Source of the DNA: Pedobacter ghigonis
Lineage (GTDB): Bacteria; Bacteroidota; Bacteroidia; Sphingobacteriales; Sphingobacteriaceae
NCBI RefSeq assembly: GCF_903166585.1
Contig: NZ_CAESCM010000001.1
Coordinates: 627,079-691,078, forward strand
Direction of reading: 5' to 3'
Length of the DNA stretch: 64,000 nt
In this document: positions 25,304 to 34,114 of the stretch, in pieces
Numbering within the stretch: the first letter of the stretch is position 1
How the letters are laid out: each line of letters opens with the position of its first letter
Program-made: the position numbers and the translations under genes
The notes under the pieces: model-generated
Told to the model about the DNA's origin: nothing
The model's database searches: none
Seen by the model: the letters and a program-made list of their open reading frames with translations, nothing else

Positions 25304-25951
25304 ATGAAAATTACCCTTTCGCTTACACCAATTCTTTGCTTTATTACTTTGTTTACCAACGCGCAGCTTAAAAACCTGACACCAGCAAAGCAAATGGCAA
25401 AAACAGGCGCAAGCATGTTCGAAGTTTCAAATAAATTAAATGGCGATGCGCTGATTGAGCGTTTAGCAGCACAAAGACGGGCTTTCAACAACAGTCGCAG
25501 TAACGCAGCAACTCAGCTGGCCAACCTGCCTGCCGCCGAGCATATTTTCGACAGGGCCAGCCTTACCACCATTACTTTTGAAGGCTTAGACTATTTCATA
25601 TTAAATAACCGGGTAATTGGCATTAAAGGATTAGCACTATCGGATGAAGTTTTGGCACAAATTACCGATAAGCTAATGCTACTGGATAAAGTTCAGTACG
25701 ATTACACTGAGAAAGCAAACAACGAATATTTAAGTGCTAATACCAATTTTCAGAATATCAGAAATATGGACAGGTGGTTTTTTACCACACTTAAAATATT
25801 AAATACCACTGTAGATGATATTGCTTCGTTTACCAAAGATGAAAACCCTTCCTTATCAGTAGCCACGAATATCAGCAAAATGACCCGGCCAAATATCGAT
25901 GCTTCGAAAGAAAAGCAGCTTGACCAGGCGCTGGTACAACTGGAAAAATAA
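25304..25951 (+). CDS. Secreted protein of unknown function
   Basis: 215 residues starting MKITLSLTPILCFITLFTNAQ, a clear signal peptide with AQ cleavage; the in-frame GTG at 25286 overlaps the promoter box and is not used. The mature protein is predicted helical, without cysteines, and has no motif I recognise. Blocks such as AKTGASMFEVSNKLNGDALIERLAAQRRAFNNSR and PAAEHIFDRASLTTITFEGLDYFILNNRVIGIK look structured. It ends with a charged tail (KEKQLDQALVQLEK). It is monocistronic, with its own promoter and terminator. Confidence 0.7.
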   Translation: MKITLSLTPILCFITLFTNAQLKNLTPAKQMAKTGASMFEVSNKLNGDALIERLAAQRRAFNNSRSNAATQLANLPAAEHIFDRASLTTITFEGLDYFILNNRVIGIKGLALSDEVLAQITDKLMLLDKVQYDYTEKANNEYLSANTNFQNIRNMDRWFFTTLKILNTTVDDIASFTKDENPSLSVATNISKMTRPNIDASKEKQLDQALVQLEK

Positions 25952-25973
25952 ACCAACAAACCAAACAGAAAGA

Positions 25974-26005
25974 TGCCCCGTTTAATAAACGGGGTTTTCT
26001 TTTTA
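25974..26005 (+). terminator. Rho-independent terminator
   Basis: CCCCGTTT (25976-25983) pairs with AAACGGGG (25987-25994) and is followed by TTTTCTTTTT. It lies 24 bp after the stop of the small secreted protein and also separates it from the convergent hydrolase gene. Confidence 0.85.
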
Positions 26006-26018
26006 GCGCAAAATCCAA

Positions 26019-27767
26019 TCAAAAGTTTGTGTCCGAAATCTGGAGGTCAACGAAACCTGCATTCGACCACCTGATTTGCAATGGCTTCCCGGCATCCTTT
26101 ACCGTTTCTTTGCTAACATCTTTTCCACTGCCATAATTGATCTGGGCAAAAGGATTTTTATCAATATTGAGTACCACCAACAACCTGCTTCCTTTTCTTA
26201 ATTGCCTGCTAAAAAACCTCGACCTGTAAAAAGGAATGGTTTCTTTTTTACCTGGAGTAAGCAGCCTCCGCTGAGCCATATCTTTGGCGTAGCTGGCCCG
26301 CCCCAGAAAATAGGATAGCTGAAAATATTCGCCTTCTGGTGTAATTTCATAAAGCACCAAACCAACATCCATGTCTTTTTTATCGATGATGGCCTTTAGT
26401 GTTCCTTTTAAATATCCGCTGACCGATACATCGCGGTTAAAGGGCCTGGTAGTAAAGAAAAGGCCGTTTGTTCGATCAATTTCTTTTTTGATAATCTGAC
26501 TGGGATAATAATCATTATAGTAAGTGTTACGGTCTGCCAAATCAACCTTTTGCTCAATAAAAGTCTCTTTTTGGGGTTTCATTTCCGATAAAACAGTGCT
26601 GCCATTCGGTGCACGATCGAAATAGAACCTCAGCTGATGCGCCTCTACCTGATCCATAGCAGGTACATGTTTCCATACATTGGCTCCCATCACTTCGAAA
26701 TTAATCTTATCCTTTAACAGTGCCGGTCTTTCTTTTCCCTTTAAAATATGATCCAGCCAATCAAAAGTAAGCTGCCGTGTGTTAATTAAGGCCACCGGAT
26801 CAACGTTGTACCCTTTTAATGTTGCAACTCCCCCCTTTTGTGCGCCAAAATGATCGTAAGGTCCGATAACCAGATAATGTGCTGCCGAAGGCCTGTATTT
26901 ATAATGTTCCCTGAGGTATTCGAGTGCCGAAACCTGCCCATCGTCGTAATAGCCAGTAATGCTGAGCACAGGAATATTAATCTTTGCAAAATCCTCCTTG
27001 TAGGGCACCATCGATTGCCAGTAAGCATCGTAAGCGGGGTGCGAAATCCATTTTTGCAACCAGGGATTCGGCGTTCCGTCTACACTATCTATACGGTTAT
27101 AGGCAGCTCCGCTTTGCCACCAGTCATTCCGCATACGTGCCCACCTTGCATTATCCTTATTCACCACATCATCGGTATATTTATTGTTGGTAACATGGAA
27201 AGCCCACTGATAATTGGCATTTAAAAAAACATTGTTCTCCATGGGCAGACCTAAACCCGGAATGGAAGCCACATAGGGCACAATCGTTTTTAAAGCAGGA
27301 TGCAAGTATTTGGTAGCTGCCCACTGTGCAAAGCCCGAAAAACTCCCGCCGTACATACCCACGCGGCCGTTACTCCAGGGCTGGGCTACAATCCAGTCGA
27401 TTACTGCATTCACATCACGCGCCTCATGTTCGTAAGGTTCGGGCGGATTTGGGCTAAGTCGTTTTCCCCTTGCATCTGCCACAATCCCAACATACCCCCT
27501 ATCTGCAGCAAATTTGGCTTCAGCAAGACTTCTGCTCAAATCCGCATAAATGAGGTACATCATCGCGCAGGGCAACTTCGCCGTGATCCCTTTTTTCTGC
27601 ACCACAACGGCAGAAAGTGTAATACCATAATTGGTTTTAATCAAAACACTATCCTGGATAATGTAATTGGCCGTATCGGGCAGGCTTAGTTGCTGCTGAG
27701 CGATACTAAACCGGGTAATTAAAAGGCATAGCACAGCCATACCGAAAAATTTTCTGTTCATTTTCAT
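26019..27767 (-). CDS. Exported CocE/NonD family alpha/beta hydrolase
   Basis: 582 residues. The signal peptide (about 1-24, ending FSIAQ) is followed by an alpha/beta hydrolase domain of the X-Pro dipeptidyl-peptidase S15 / CocE type. The nucleophile is Ser142 in GMYGGSFSGFAQW. The conserved ITGYYDDGQVSALEY and GPYDHFG (candidate catalytic Asp and His region) are present, and a C-terminal jelly-roll runs from about 370. The family cleaves acyl or ester bonds, including cocaine esterase, glutaryl acylase and proline-specific peptidases; the substrate is unknown. It lies 16 bp downstream of a two-component response regulator on the same strand, so it is likely co-transcribed. Confidence 0.88.
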   Translation of the reverse strand: MKMNRKFFGMAVLCLLITRFSIAQQQLSLPDTANYIIQDSVLIKTNYGITLSAVVVQKKGITAKLPCAMMYLIYADLSRSLAEAKFAADRGYVGIVADARGKRLSPNPPEPYEHEARDVNAVIDWIVAQPWSNGRVGMYGGSFSGFAQWAATKYLHPALKTIVPYVASIPGLGLPMENNVFLNANYQWAFHVTNNKYTDDVVNKDNARWARMRNDWWQSGAAYNRIDSVDGTPNPWLQKWISHPAYDAYWQSMVPYKEDFAKINIPVLSITGYYDDGQVSALEYLREHYKYRPSAAHYLVIGPYDHFGAQKGGVATLKGYNVDPVALINTRQLTFDWLDHILKGKERPALLKDKINFEVMGANVWKHVPAMDQVEAHQLRFYFDRAPNGSTVLSEMKPQKETFIEQKVDLADRNTYYNDYYPSQIIKKEIDRTNGLFFTTRPFNRDVSVSGYLKGTLKAIIDKKDMDVGLVLYEITPEGEYFQLSYFLGRASYAKDMAQRRLLTPGKKETIPFYRSRFFSRQLRKGSRLLVVLNIDKNPFAQINYGSGKDVSKETVKDAGKPLQIRWSNAGFVDLQISDTNF

Positions 27768-27783
27768 CTAACTAAATTTTAAT

Positions 27784-28476
27784 CTATCTTTTTTTAAGGC
27801 TCCTGAACCGTACAGTCTGTCGCTCCGATAAGGGTACGGAAGTTCCGGAGGAGAGTATGACCGAAATCCTGCCTTCATTACTTTCTACTGATGCTACATT
27901 ATTGATATTGAACATCCGCTCTCTCGATGCCCTGAAAAACATGCTGCAATCGGGATTTTTCTCAATATTGTTTAGCGAGTTCTTCATCAATACCTGCTCC
28001 TTTCCATAATAGAGCCTCACATAATTTTCTTCAGAGGCGATTAACTCTACTGCACTCCATTTGATCAGGTGGAGTTTATTTCGGTCTTTGACAAAAAAAG
28101 TAGGCTCAAATTGCCCCTGACAACGTTCGGTAACTAAGTTCAGAGCTTTATCCAACCGTTCGCTGCGCACGGGTTTCATCAGGTAATCGAGCGCACTTAT
28201 CTCAAAAGCCTGGAGCGCATAACTATCGTAAGCGGTTACAAATATTACCTGTGGAATGTGGCTTAACGATTCGAGCATTTCAAAGCCAGTTTGGCCAGGC
28301 ATTTGAATGTCTAAAAAAATTAAATCGGGCTGCAAAAGTTCAATCATTTTTCGTCCCTCGAAACCATCTGCAGCTTCGCCCAGTACCACAATCTGCGGAT
28401 AGGCCTTTAACATCCTGATTACTTCAGCCCTGGCCTGGCGCTCATCATCAATAACCAATGTTCTTATCGTTTTCAT
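27784..28476 (-). CDS. LytTR-type response regulator
   Basis: 230 residues. A receiver domain at 1-120 has the acidic pair D10-D11, the phospho-acceptor Asp56 in LIFLDIQMPG and the conserved Lys near residue 104 (MKPVRSE). The C-terminal LytTR DNA-binding domain (about 128-228) shows ASEENYVRLYY and FFRASRERMFNINNV. Its start overlaps the stop of the histidine kinase gene by 4 bp (ATGA), indicating translational coupling. It probably regulates its own operon, including the hydrolase directly downstream; no LytTR direct repeat was identified. Confidence 0.93.
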   Translation of the reverse strand: MKTIRTLVIDDERQARAEVIRMLKAYPQIVVLGEAADGFEGRKMIELLQPDLIFLDIQMPGQTGFEMLESLSHIPQVIFVTAYDSYALQAFEISALDYLMKPVRSERLDKALNLVTERCQGQFEPTFFVKDRNKLHLIKWSAVELIASEENYVRLYYGKEQVLMKNSLNNIEKNPDCSMFFRASRERMFNINNVASVESNEGRISVILSSGTSVPLSERQTVRFRSLKKR

Positions 28477-29528
28477 TTGAACGGAATGGTTAAAGTTGCC
28501 AAAACGTTTTCTTTTTGCTCGATGATGTTGAAAGTAGCTGCTCCTTTATACGCTATATCCAGCCTGTTTCTTAAATTTTCTAACCCAATGCCCACATTTG
28601 CATTATCCTGTTCCAGCCTGCCTGGGTTTAATACCTCAATCTTTAAAAAACCTTCGTGCTCAAAAACCGTAATGATTAACTTACCTCCGGCTACCCTTTT
28701 CGCTATGCCGTGTTTTACTGCATTCTCGACCAGTAATTGTAAGCTGAAGCGCGGAATTTTTACCGACATGGCAGGAACCTTAATCTGGAAATCAAAACTG
28801 AGCCTTTCATCCATGCGCATGCTTTCGAGCTCGAGATAATCTTTTACCAGTTCAATCTCTTCATCCAGGGGCACCATCATGGCGTTTCCGCGGTATAAAC
28901 TATTGCGTAAAATTTCACTCAGCAGGTCTATTCCTCTCGCCGCTCCATCGGGCCTGGTATAAATAAGCGCTTTAACCGTATTGAGCGAGTTGAAAAGAAA
29001 ATGTGGATTAAGCTGGCTGGAAAGATTATCGAGTTGTGCCTGCTTAAAGCCCAACTGCAGCCGGGCATTTTCGCCCGCCAGTGCGATCTCTCGTTTAGCA
29101 TAATGGTACAGATGGTAAGCCAGCAACCAGATGGCCATTAACCTGATACCAGCCATAAATATGCCCGAAATGTTGATCAGTGCAAACTGATCCCAATCTA
29201 GCCGTCCGTTATTCACAAACATGGTTCGCAAAAAATATACTTTGGGGATTGTAGTGCAGGTATAAATAATGCCCATTACCGGAACGGCAATAAAAATCCT
29301 GATAATCAAACCATTTAAAGGCAGGAGCTGCCATTTATTGTTTTCGGCGAATATTTTATAAAGATGGGTAATACCAACGTAAAGGATCACATCGGTTATC
29401 AGCTGAGCAAAACCTAAGCCCCAGTGAAACTCGCCGCTGGTAAAGGCTACAAATGCCCAATAGAGCGAAGCGGTTGTCCACCCGATGAGCTGGCATTTCC
29501 AATAAAGTGAGATTTGGGTCCGTTTCAT
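28473..29528 (-). CDS. LytS-type sensor histidine kinase
   Basis: 351 residues from MKRTQISLYWK at 29528; the frame extends seven codons upstream but this start is more natural. Four hydrophobic transmembrane segments fill about 10-150. A short coiled segment is followed by the His_kinase domain with LNPHFLFNSLNTV, the phospho-accepting histidine of the LytS/YehU class. A HATPase domain follows with LLVENAVKHGIAKRVAG and GIGLENLRNRL. It is the partner of the overlapping LytTR regulator. No separate sensor domain exists, so the signal is probably perceived in or near the membrane. Confidence 0.92.
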   Translation of the reverse strand: MKRTQISLYWKCQLIGWTTASLYWAFVAFTSGEFHWGLGFAQLITDVILYVGITHLYKIFAENNKWQLLPLNGLIIRIFIAVPVMGIIYTCTTIPKVYFLRTMFVNNGRLDWDQFALINISGIFMAGIRLMAIWLLAYHLYHYAKREIALAGENARLQLGFKQAQLDNLSSQLNPHFLFNSLNTVKALIYTRPDGAARGIDLLSEILRNSLYRGNAMMVPLDEEIELVKDYLELESMRMDERLSFDFQIKVPAMSVKIPRFSLQLLVENAVKHGIAKRVAGGKLIITVFEHEGFLKIEVLNPGRLEQDNANVGIGLENLRNRLDIAYKGAATFNIIEQKENVLATLTIPFK

Positions 29529-30001
29529 TTTTTCTTTATCACAAAGCAACGCAAACTAAAAGCAATATAAAAGATAAAGTACATGGACGCAAGAAACCGG
29601 TGGATGAATGCGGTGATCGCTACCGATTAACCAATTTCGCAGATAAAAAAACTGGCAGCCCTGATGTTAAGAAAAAAATAAGGGCCGTTAAGCCCGAAAA
29701 TAATGGTACAGGCTTGCTTAACTTAAAAGCTGCATAAGGGAGGAAACTGCACCATATTAATTGACATAAACACCTAAAAATATTTGCGTTAAGCCCTTAT
29801 TAGAGCGGAATAGCTGGTAACATCTCGCACCCTGATTTACTGCAAGACTAAAATGAATCCGCATATAATCCGCATTAAGGTATTAAAACGCGGACTATAT
29901 GCGGACTTGCTACGGATTTACCCTTAAGTTGGTAGCCAGATGGCAGCACTTAAACAGCTATACCATTTAGTGATTTAATGCTATTGTAATATACAATTTT
30001 C
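29529..30001. other. 473-bp intergenic region with one inverted repeat
   Basis: No gene is supported; a short open frame within 29507-29737 shows no recognisable signature. The stretch separates the sugar-oxidation operon's 3' end from the histidine kinase start and carries the inverted repeat at 29859-29904. Confidence 0.45.
29859..29904. repeat. 15-bp inverted repeat of unknown role
   Basis: CCGCATATAATCCGC (29859-29873) and GCGGACTATATGCGG (29890-29904) match as complements at 14 of 15 positions with a 16-nt spacer. No U-tract follows on the minus strand. It could be a terminator-like hairpin of the operon ending at 30002 or an operator for the kinase operon. Confidence 0.5.
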
Positions 30002-33000
30002 CTATTTCTTGGCACTTTCCATGGGATGCTCTTTCAGTAATTGCTCTGGCGAGTAAAAGTCCTTTTTGTTTTGGATGGCTTTTCTTATCGCTTTTACTTT
30101 CTCGGGCGAAATTGCAGTCCCCTTATTCCCAAATGAGTTTCGGATATAGGTAAGTACTGCCGCTACTTCCTGATCTTTCAGCAATCCGCCAAAAGGTGTC
30201 ATAGGAACCTGACCCGGATATTTTTTACCATTCACCTCTATTGGTCCCATTACGCCTTTCAGCACCAGCTTAATCAGTCGCTCGTCGTTTCCATTTACCC
30301 AGTTATTGGGTGTAAGTGGTGGAAAGCCGGCAACAGTGAGCCCTTTACCATCGGCCTGGTGACAAGTTTTACAATAGCCTTCTTTATTATAAATAATTCT
30401 TCCTTCGTTATACAAGGCAAGTGTAGCGCCCGCGAGTGCCGTTTTCTCGCTCTTTTCTTTTTCTTCTGCTACATTTCTGCCATTCAAATGTGCTACGGCT
30501 GTCTGGTAAGCCGGCAACATCCAGCTATCCAGGGGCAATTTATTCGCTTCTGCTAAAACCGGAAGCCCTTTTGCCTTGCCTATCCACGAGGCAGCGGCAA
30601 TGGCTGTTAACCTTACCCTGCTATTTTTATCCCTAGCAGCTTCCATCAGCAAGTTTGCCTGGTCGGGCAGTTGATGCCCGGTATAACGTACCACTTCTAC
30701 TGCAGCAGCCCTTACATGGTAGTCTTTGGCTTTCAAGAGCTGTTTTAAAAGCTGTTGATCAACTTTGTTCATTCCCCAGCTTACCCAAAGCGCTTCGAGT
30801 AAATGATGCTCATACCGTGTATCATTGGTATCCAGCTTTGCCTCCCAGCTTTTCAGTTTAGGCAACACCTCATTAACATCCCGCCCTCTCAGTTCCCTGC
30901 GGGTTCTGTAACGGGTTCTGTACTCGGGCAGCTTAAGATGATCAAGCAGCACTTCAATGCTCGCTCCGTCTATTTTAGCGGGTTTTACCAGGGGCCTTGA
31001 AGGATAGGTAATGCGGTAAATCCTGCCATGCGAATGGTCACGCAGGGGATCGCGGGCATTGTGTTGCATATGCCCAATGAGAACATTATGCCAATCTATA
31101 ACGTACAAAGAACCATCAGGGGCAAACTCCAGGTCTACCGGGCGAAAATTAGGATCGTTACTCACCAGCAGATCCATACGGAAACGGCTTTTATAACCTG
31201 TACCGTCATCCTCCAAAGTATGTTCTTTGGTTCCCAGAAAACCAATGGTATTATTGATCAGGAAATCGCCCTGAAATTCATCAGGAAAATGGCGGCTGGA
31301 TACTATTTCAATGCCTGATGTAGGCCTTACCAGGTGTTTTTCCTCTATCAGTTGTTTCGATTTATGGTTAGCCTGTCCATATCGGGGTAAGATTGTTCCG
31401 GGAAGCATCCAGCGAAAATCAGGACTGGAGGTTTCGGCATAGAAAGGCTGCCCCCAATCATCGAATGTAATGCCCCATGGATTCGGAATAGCCATTTGCG
31501 CCGTACGCTCCAATTTCCTGCGTCGTGGGTCAAACCGGTAAAAGCCGCCATTAGTGGCATAAATAGGCCCGTAAGAAGTTTCTATATTGGTTCGGAGAAA
31601 TACACCTTCTCCCGAAAAAATGGCTCCGGACGGGTCTGCGGTATATGCGTGACTGCTGTGGTGAGAATCATGATCGTCAAAACCGCTCAGCAAAATCTCT
31701 TTTTTATCGGCCTTATCATCCCCATCTGTATCTGTAAGCAGAATAAAGTTGTTTCCCTGGGCAACATATACCCCTTCTGCCGCAATTTCAAAACCGAGCG
31801 GTAAATGAAGGCCATCGGCAAAAACGGTCTGTTTATCGGCCTTCCCGTCGTTATTGGTATCTTCCAGGATAATGATTTTGTCGTTAGGTTTTGCGTCTCC
31901 AACCTTATATTGCGGATAAGTGGGCATTACGGCCACCCACAAGCGCCCCTTGTTGTCAAACGACAACTGTACAGGCTTGGCCAAAAAGCTGAATTCGGTT
32001 TCTGAGGCAAATAGTTCTACCTTGAAGCCAGGAGGAACGGTCAAACTGTTTACTGCTTCCTGTCCGATCAGGTATTTAAGATTGCCATTTTTCTTACTTG
32101 GTGTATAATTGGTTTTTACCTCCGGCAAAACGGTGGTATGCTTATCAGCAGCCGCAATATCCATTTTCTGCCCTTTAGCTGCCGCCAGCCAAATGGCCGT
32201 ATCCCTGATAACGGTCATTTCGCGAATCTTTTTGATCTCTGCCGGAAAATTATCAGGCCCGTAAGGTTTATACCTCCGACCATACACATGCACTCCATTA
32301 GGAATTTTAAAATCATTTAGCCACATCCAGTTTTTTTCCGTTACGGCATCGTGCACCAGCTTACGGTTAGTTCCTGCTTCGGCTGCGCTTTTTCCAAAAA
32401 TCTGATCTGCAAGCAAGATCCCGAGTTTTTTATAGCCCTCTTCGTTTAGTTGAGAACCGTCAATCGTTAAGGGGCTTGAGGCATTTTTATACCACTCCAA
32501 TGTCGGGTTAAATACATCAACAAAGCGAACCCTGTTTGTGGCAGCAACCTCCCTCATGGCATTTGTGTACAGCAGCAGGTTTTCATTTTCACGCTTACCA
32601 TCAGGCAAATCATAGCTGGTTTTACCATTAAGGTTCTCAAAAGCAATGGGTGATACGATGACAAGCTGTGGCGCTGAAGTGCCGTTATATTTTTGTTTCA
32701 GTGTCCATTTTATAAAAGCATCCAGCTCTGCTTTATAGTTAGCAAGTCCTGCTTCTCCTTCAAAAGATTCATTAAATCCGAAAAAGGAAATGATCACATC
32801 TGTTTTTAGTCGGGTAAGCCATTGGTCGGGTGTTTCAAAAAAGCCTTCTCCGGGATCTTCCATTTCTAATGTACCGCCTGCATCTTTTCTTTTAACCAGG
32901 TTGGCCCGCTCCACCTGAAACTTTTCTGCACCGGGAAAAGCCCAGGGGGAATTTCTGGCTGCGTGAGGCCTGAAACCGGGCGTTTCTGCCGGGTTACACA

Positions 33001-33223
33001 TGTTACGGATGAATAATTGGTGCGTTGGGAAACGAAGCTGCAATTCTGTTTCAAAATTATCGTAATTGATCATTCTCGATCCCAGGTTATTGCCAATCAG
33101 GGCAATCCGCGTACCTTTCTCAATAACCAGCGGCGCAGATTTGTATTTAAATGCGTTTACAATCATCATCGCAGGTATCGCCACGATAAGGCACAACAGG
33201 CTGATCTTTATTATTCTCGTCAT
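30002..33223 (-). CDS. Exported SGNH-like - beta-propeller dehydrogenase - HEAT - cytochrome c fusion (PVC-type CxxCH protein)
   Basis: 1073 residues with an N-terminal signal or anchor (about 1-25). An SGNH-hydrolase-like domain (about 35-290) is degenerate: IALIGNNLGSRM replaces the GDS block and DGSQLNEEGY replaces DxxH, so catalytic Ser and His appear absent. A membrane-bound-dehydrogenase beta-propeller (about 395-720) has PTYPQYKVGD, SHHSSHAY and DLEFAPDGSLYVIDWHN. HEAT-like repeats follow (about 780-900). The last part is cytochrome c with C951-K-T-C954-H955 and a candidate Met1008 ligand. The family oxidises sugars or alcohols and passes electrons to the heme. It is the last gene of a six-gene operon and the only electron-transfer component. 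Confidence 0.88.
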   Translation of the reverse strand: MTRIIKISLLCLIVAIPAMMIVNAFKYKSAPLVIEKGTRIALIGNNLGSRMINYDNFETELQLRFPTHQLFIRNMCNPAETPGFRPHAARNSPWAFPGAEKFQVERANLVKRKDAGGTLEMEDPGEGFFETPDQWLTRLKTDVIISFFGFNESFEGEAGLANYKAELDAFIKWTLKQKYNGTSAPQLVIVSPIAFENLNGKTSYDLPDGKRENENLLLYTNAMREVAATNRVRFVDVFNPTLEWYKNASSPLTIDGSQLNEEGYKKLGILLADQIFGKSAAEAGTNRKLVHDAVTEKNWMWLNDFKIPNGVHVYGRRYKPYGPDNFPAEIKKIREMTVIRDTAIWLAAAKGQKMDIAAADKHTTVLPEVKTNYTPSKKNGNLKYLIGQEAVNSLTVPPGFKVELFASETEFSFLAKPVQLSFDNKGRLWVAVMPTYPQYKVGDAKPNDKIIILEDTNNDGKADKQTVFADGLHLPLGFEIAAEGVYVAQGNNFILLTDTDGDDKADKKEILLSGFDDHDSHHSSHAYTADPSGAIFSGEGVFLRTNIETSYGPIYATNGGFYRFDPRRRKLERTAQMAIPNPWGITFDDWGQPFYAETSSPDFRWMLPGTILPRYGQANHKSKQLIEEKHLVRPTSGIEIVSSRHFPDEFQGDFLINNTIGFLGTKEHTLEDDGTGYKSRFRMDLLVSNDPNFRPVDLEFAPDGSLYVIDWHNVLIGHMQHNARDPLRDHSHGRIYRITYPSRPLVKPAKIDGASIEVLLDHLKLPEYRTRYRTRRELRGRDVNEVLPKLKSWEAKLDTNDTRYEHHLLEALWVSWGMNKVDQQLLKQLLKAKDYHVRAAAVEVVRYTGHQLPDQANLLMEAARDKNSRVRLTAIAAASWIGKAKGLPVLAEANKLPLDSWMLPAYQTAVAHLNGRNVAEEKEKSEKTALAGATLALYNEGRIIYNKEGYCKTCHQADGKGLTVAGFPPLTPNNWVNGNDERLIKLVLKGVMGPIEVNGKKYPGQVPMTPFGGLLKDQEVAAVLTYIRNSFGNKGTAISPEKVKAIRKAIQNKKDFYSPEQLLKEHPMESAKK

Positions 33224-33235
33224 CTTTACACAGGT

Positions 33236-34093
33236 TTATTTAGCAACACGGTAGGGTACCTGGATATCCATTTTACCTTTCCATTTCTTTGGCACTTTCA
33301 GGCCCAGTTCATCATGAATGGCGTTAATCACCAGCCTTTGGAAAGCCTCAATCCTGAAATCTTCGGGATGCCCGAGCGTGGTCATAAAGACCTTTCCACC
33401 AAAAGTATTGGTACCGGTCCAGGCTACCGGATTTTCTACCGCTGCTCTTTCGGGGTTTACTGCTTTGCCTGTAAGCAATGTAGTTGATCCTTTTGTAGGA
33501 TAATCGGGTACCACATGGTACAACCAGGAACGCACGTGAAAATCTTCTGCCACACCGGTAAGGATCGGGTTATTTGATGCCGCAGGGGCAATGCTCACAT
33601 CGGTGCTGCTGTTATGTCCGTAGTGCGTGTGTTTGGCTTTTCCGCCCCATCCCGGAGGAGCATTTAACGCAAATTCACCGAAAGCGTTCCATTTTTCGTT
33701 GGGGTGCCCCTTAGGGAAATTAAATGCATGTGTAGTGGTACGAAAGCCCATTACTGGTTTCCCTGATTTCAGGTAGGTTTCAATGTGCGCAAGTTGTTCG
33801 GCCGGAAGTCTTCGCCACCGCAAGTAGAAAACAGCTAAATCCGCTTCCTTTAATATTTCCAGTCCGGGAATATTTTCTTCGCTATTGTGGTCTGGAGATG
33901 CTTTGAGTACAACAGCTCTCATACCATAATTCTTTTCCAGTTCGGCTGCAATAATGGGCAGTGTTTCTTCTCCACTGTATTCATGATCGCCACATATAAA
34001 AACAACGAGTGGCTTTTTAGTCTTTTGCGCAGCTGGCGTACCGAACAAAACTGTACTCAGGGTTAATAACAAACCAATACAAAAATTATTCAT
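33236..34093 (-). CDS. Exported ThuA-like domain protein
   Basis: 285 residues with a signal peptide (about 1-22). The ThuA-like fold, a class-I glutamine-amidotransferase-like domain, is shown by VVFICGDHEYSGEETLPIIA, then ADLAVFYLRWRRLPAEQLAHIETYLKSGKPVMGFRTTTHAF and a late GGKVFMTTLGHPEDF. Glutaminase residues are not expected in this family. ThuA proteins are linked to oxidative (3-keto) disaccharide metabolism, for example trehalose utilisation in rhizobia. The gene begins 12 bp before the dehydrogenase-cytochrome fusion, and both are exported, so the two probably act together in the periplasm (inference). Confidence 0.88.
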   Translation of the reverse strand: MNNFCIGLLLTLSTVLFGTPAAQKTKKPLVVFICGDHEYSGEETLPIIAAELEKNYGMRAVVLKASPDHNSEENIPGLEILKEADLAVFYLRWRRLPAEQLAHIETYLKSGKPVMGFRTTTHAFNFPKGHPNEKWNAFGEFALNAPPGWGGKAKHTHYGHNSSTDVSIAPAASNNPILTGVAEDFHVRSWLYHVVPDYPTKGSTTLLTGKAVNPERAAVENPVAWTGTNTFGGKVFMTTLGHPEDFRIEAFQRLVINAIHDELGLKVPKKWKGKMDIQVPYRVAK

Positions 34094-34114
34094 TTTATTA
34101 GGAATTAGTGATTA

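Noticed and set aside
29507..29737. Open frame of 76 codons on the plus strand downstream of the kinase start
   Set aside because: It overlaps the 5' end of the histidine kinase on the opposite strand and has no family features or promoter.
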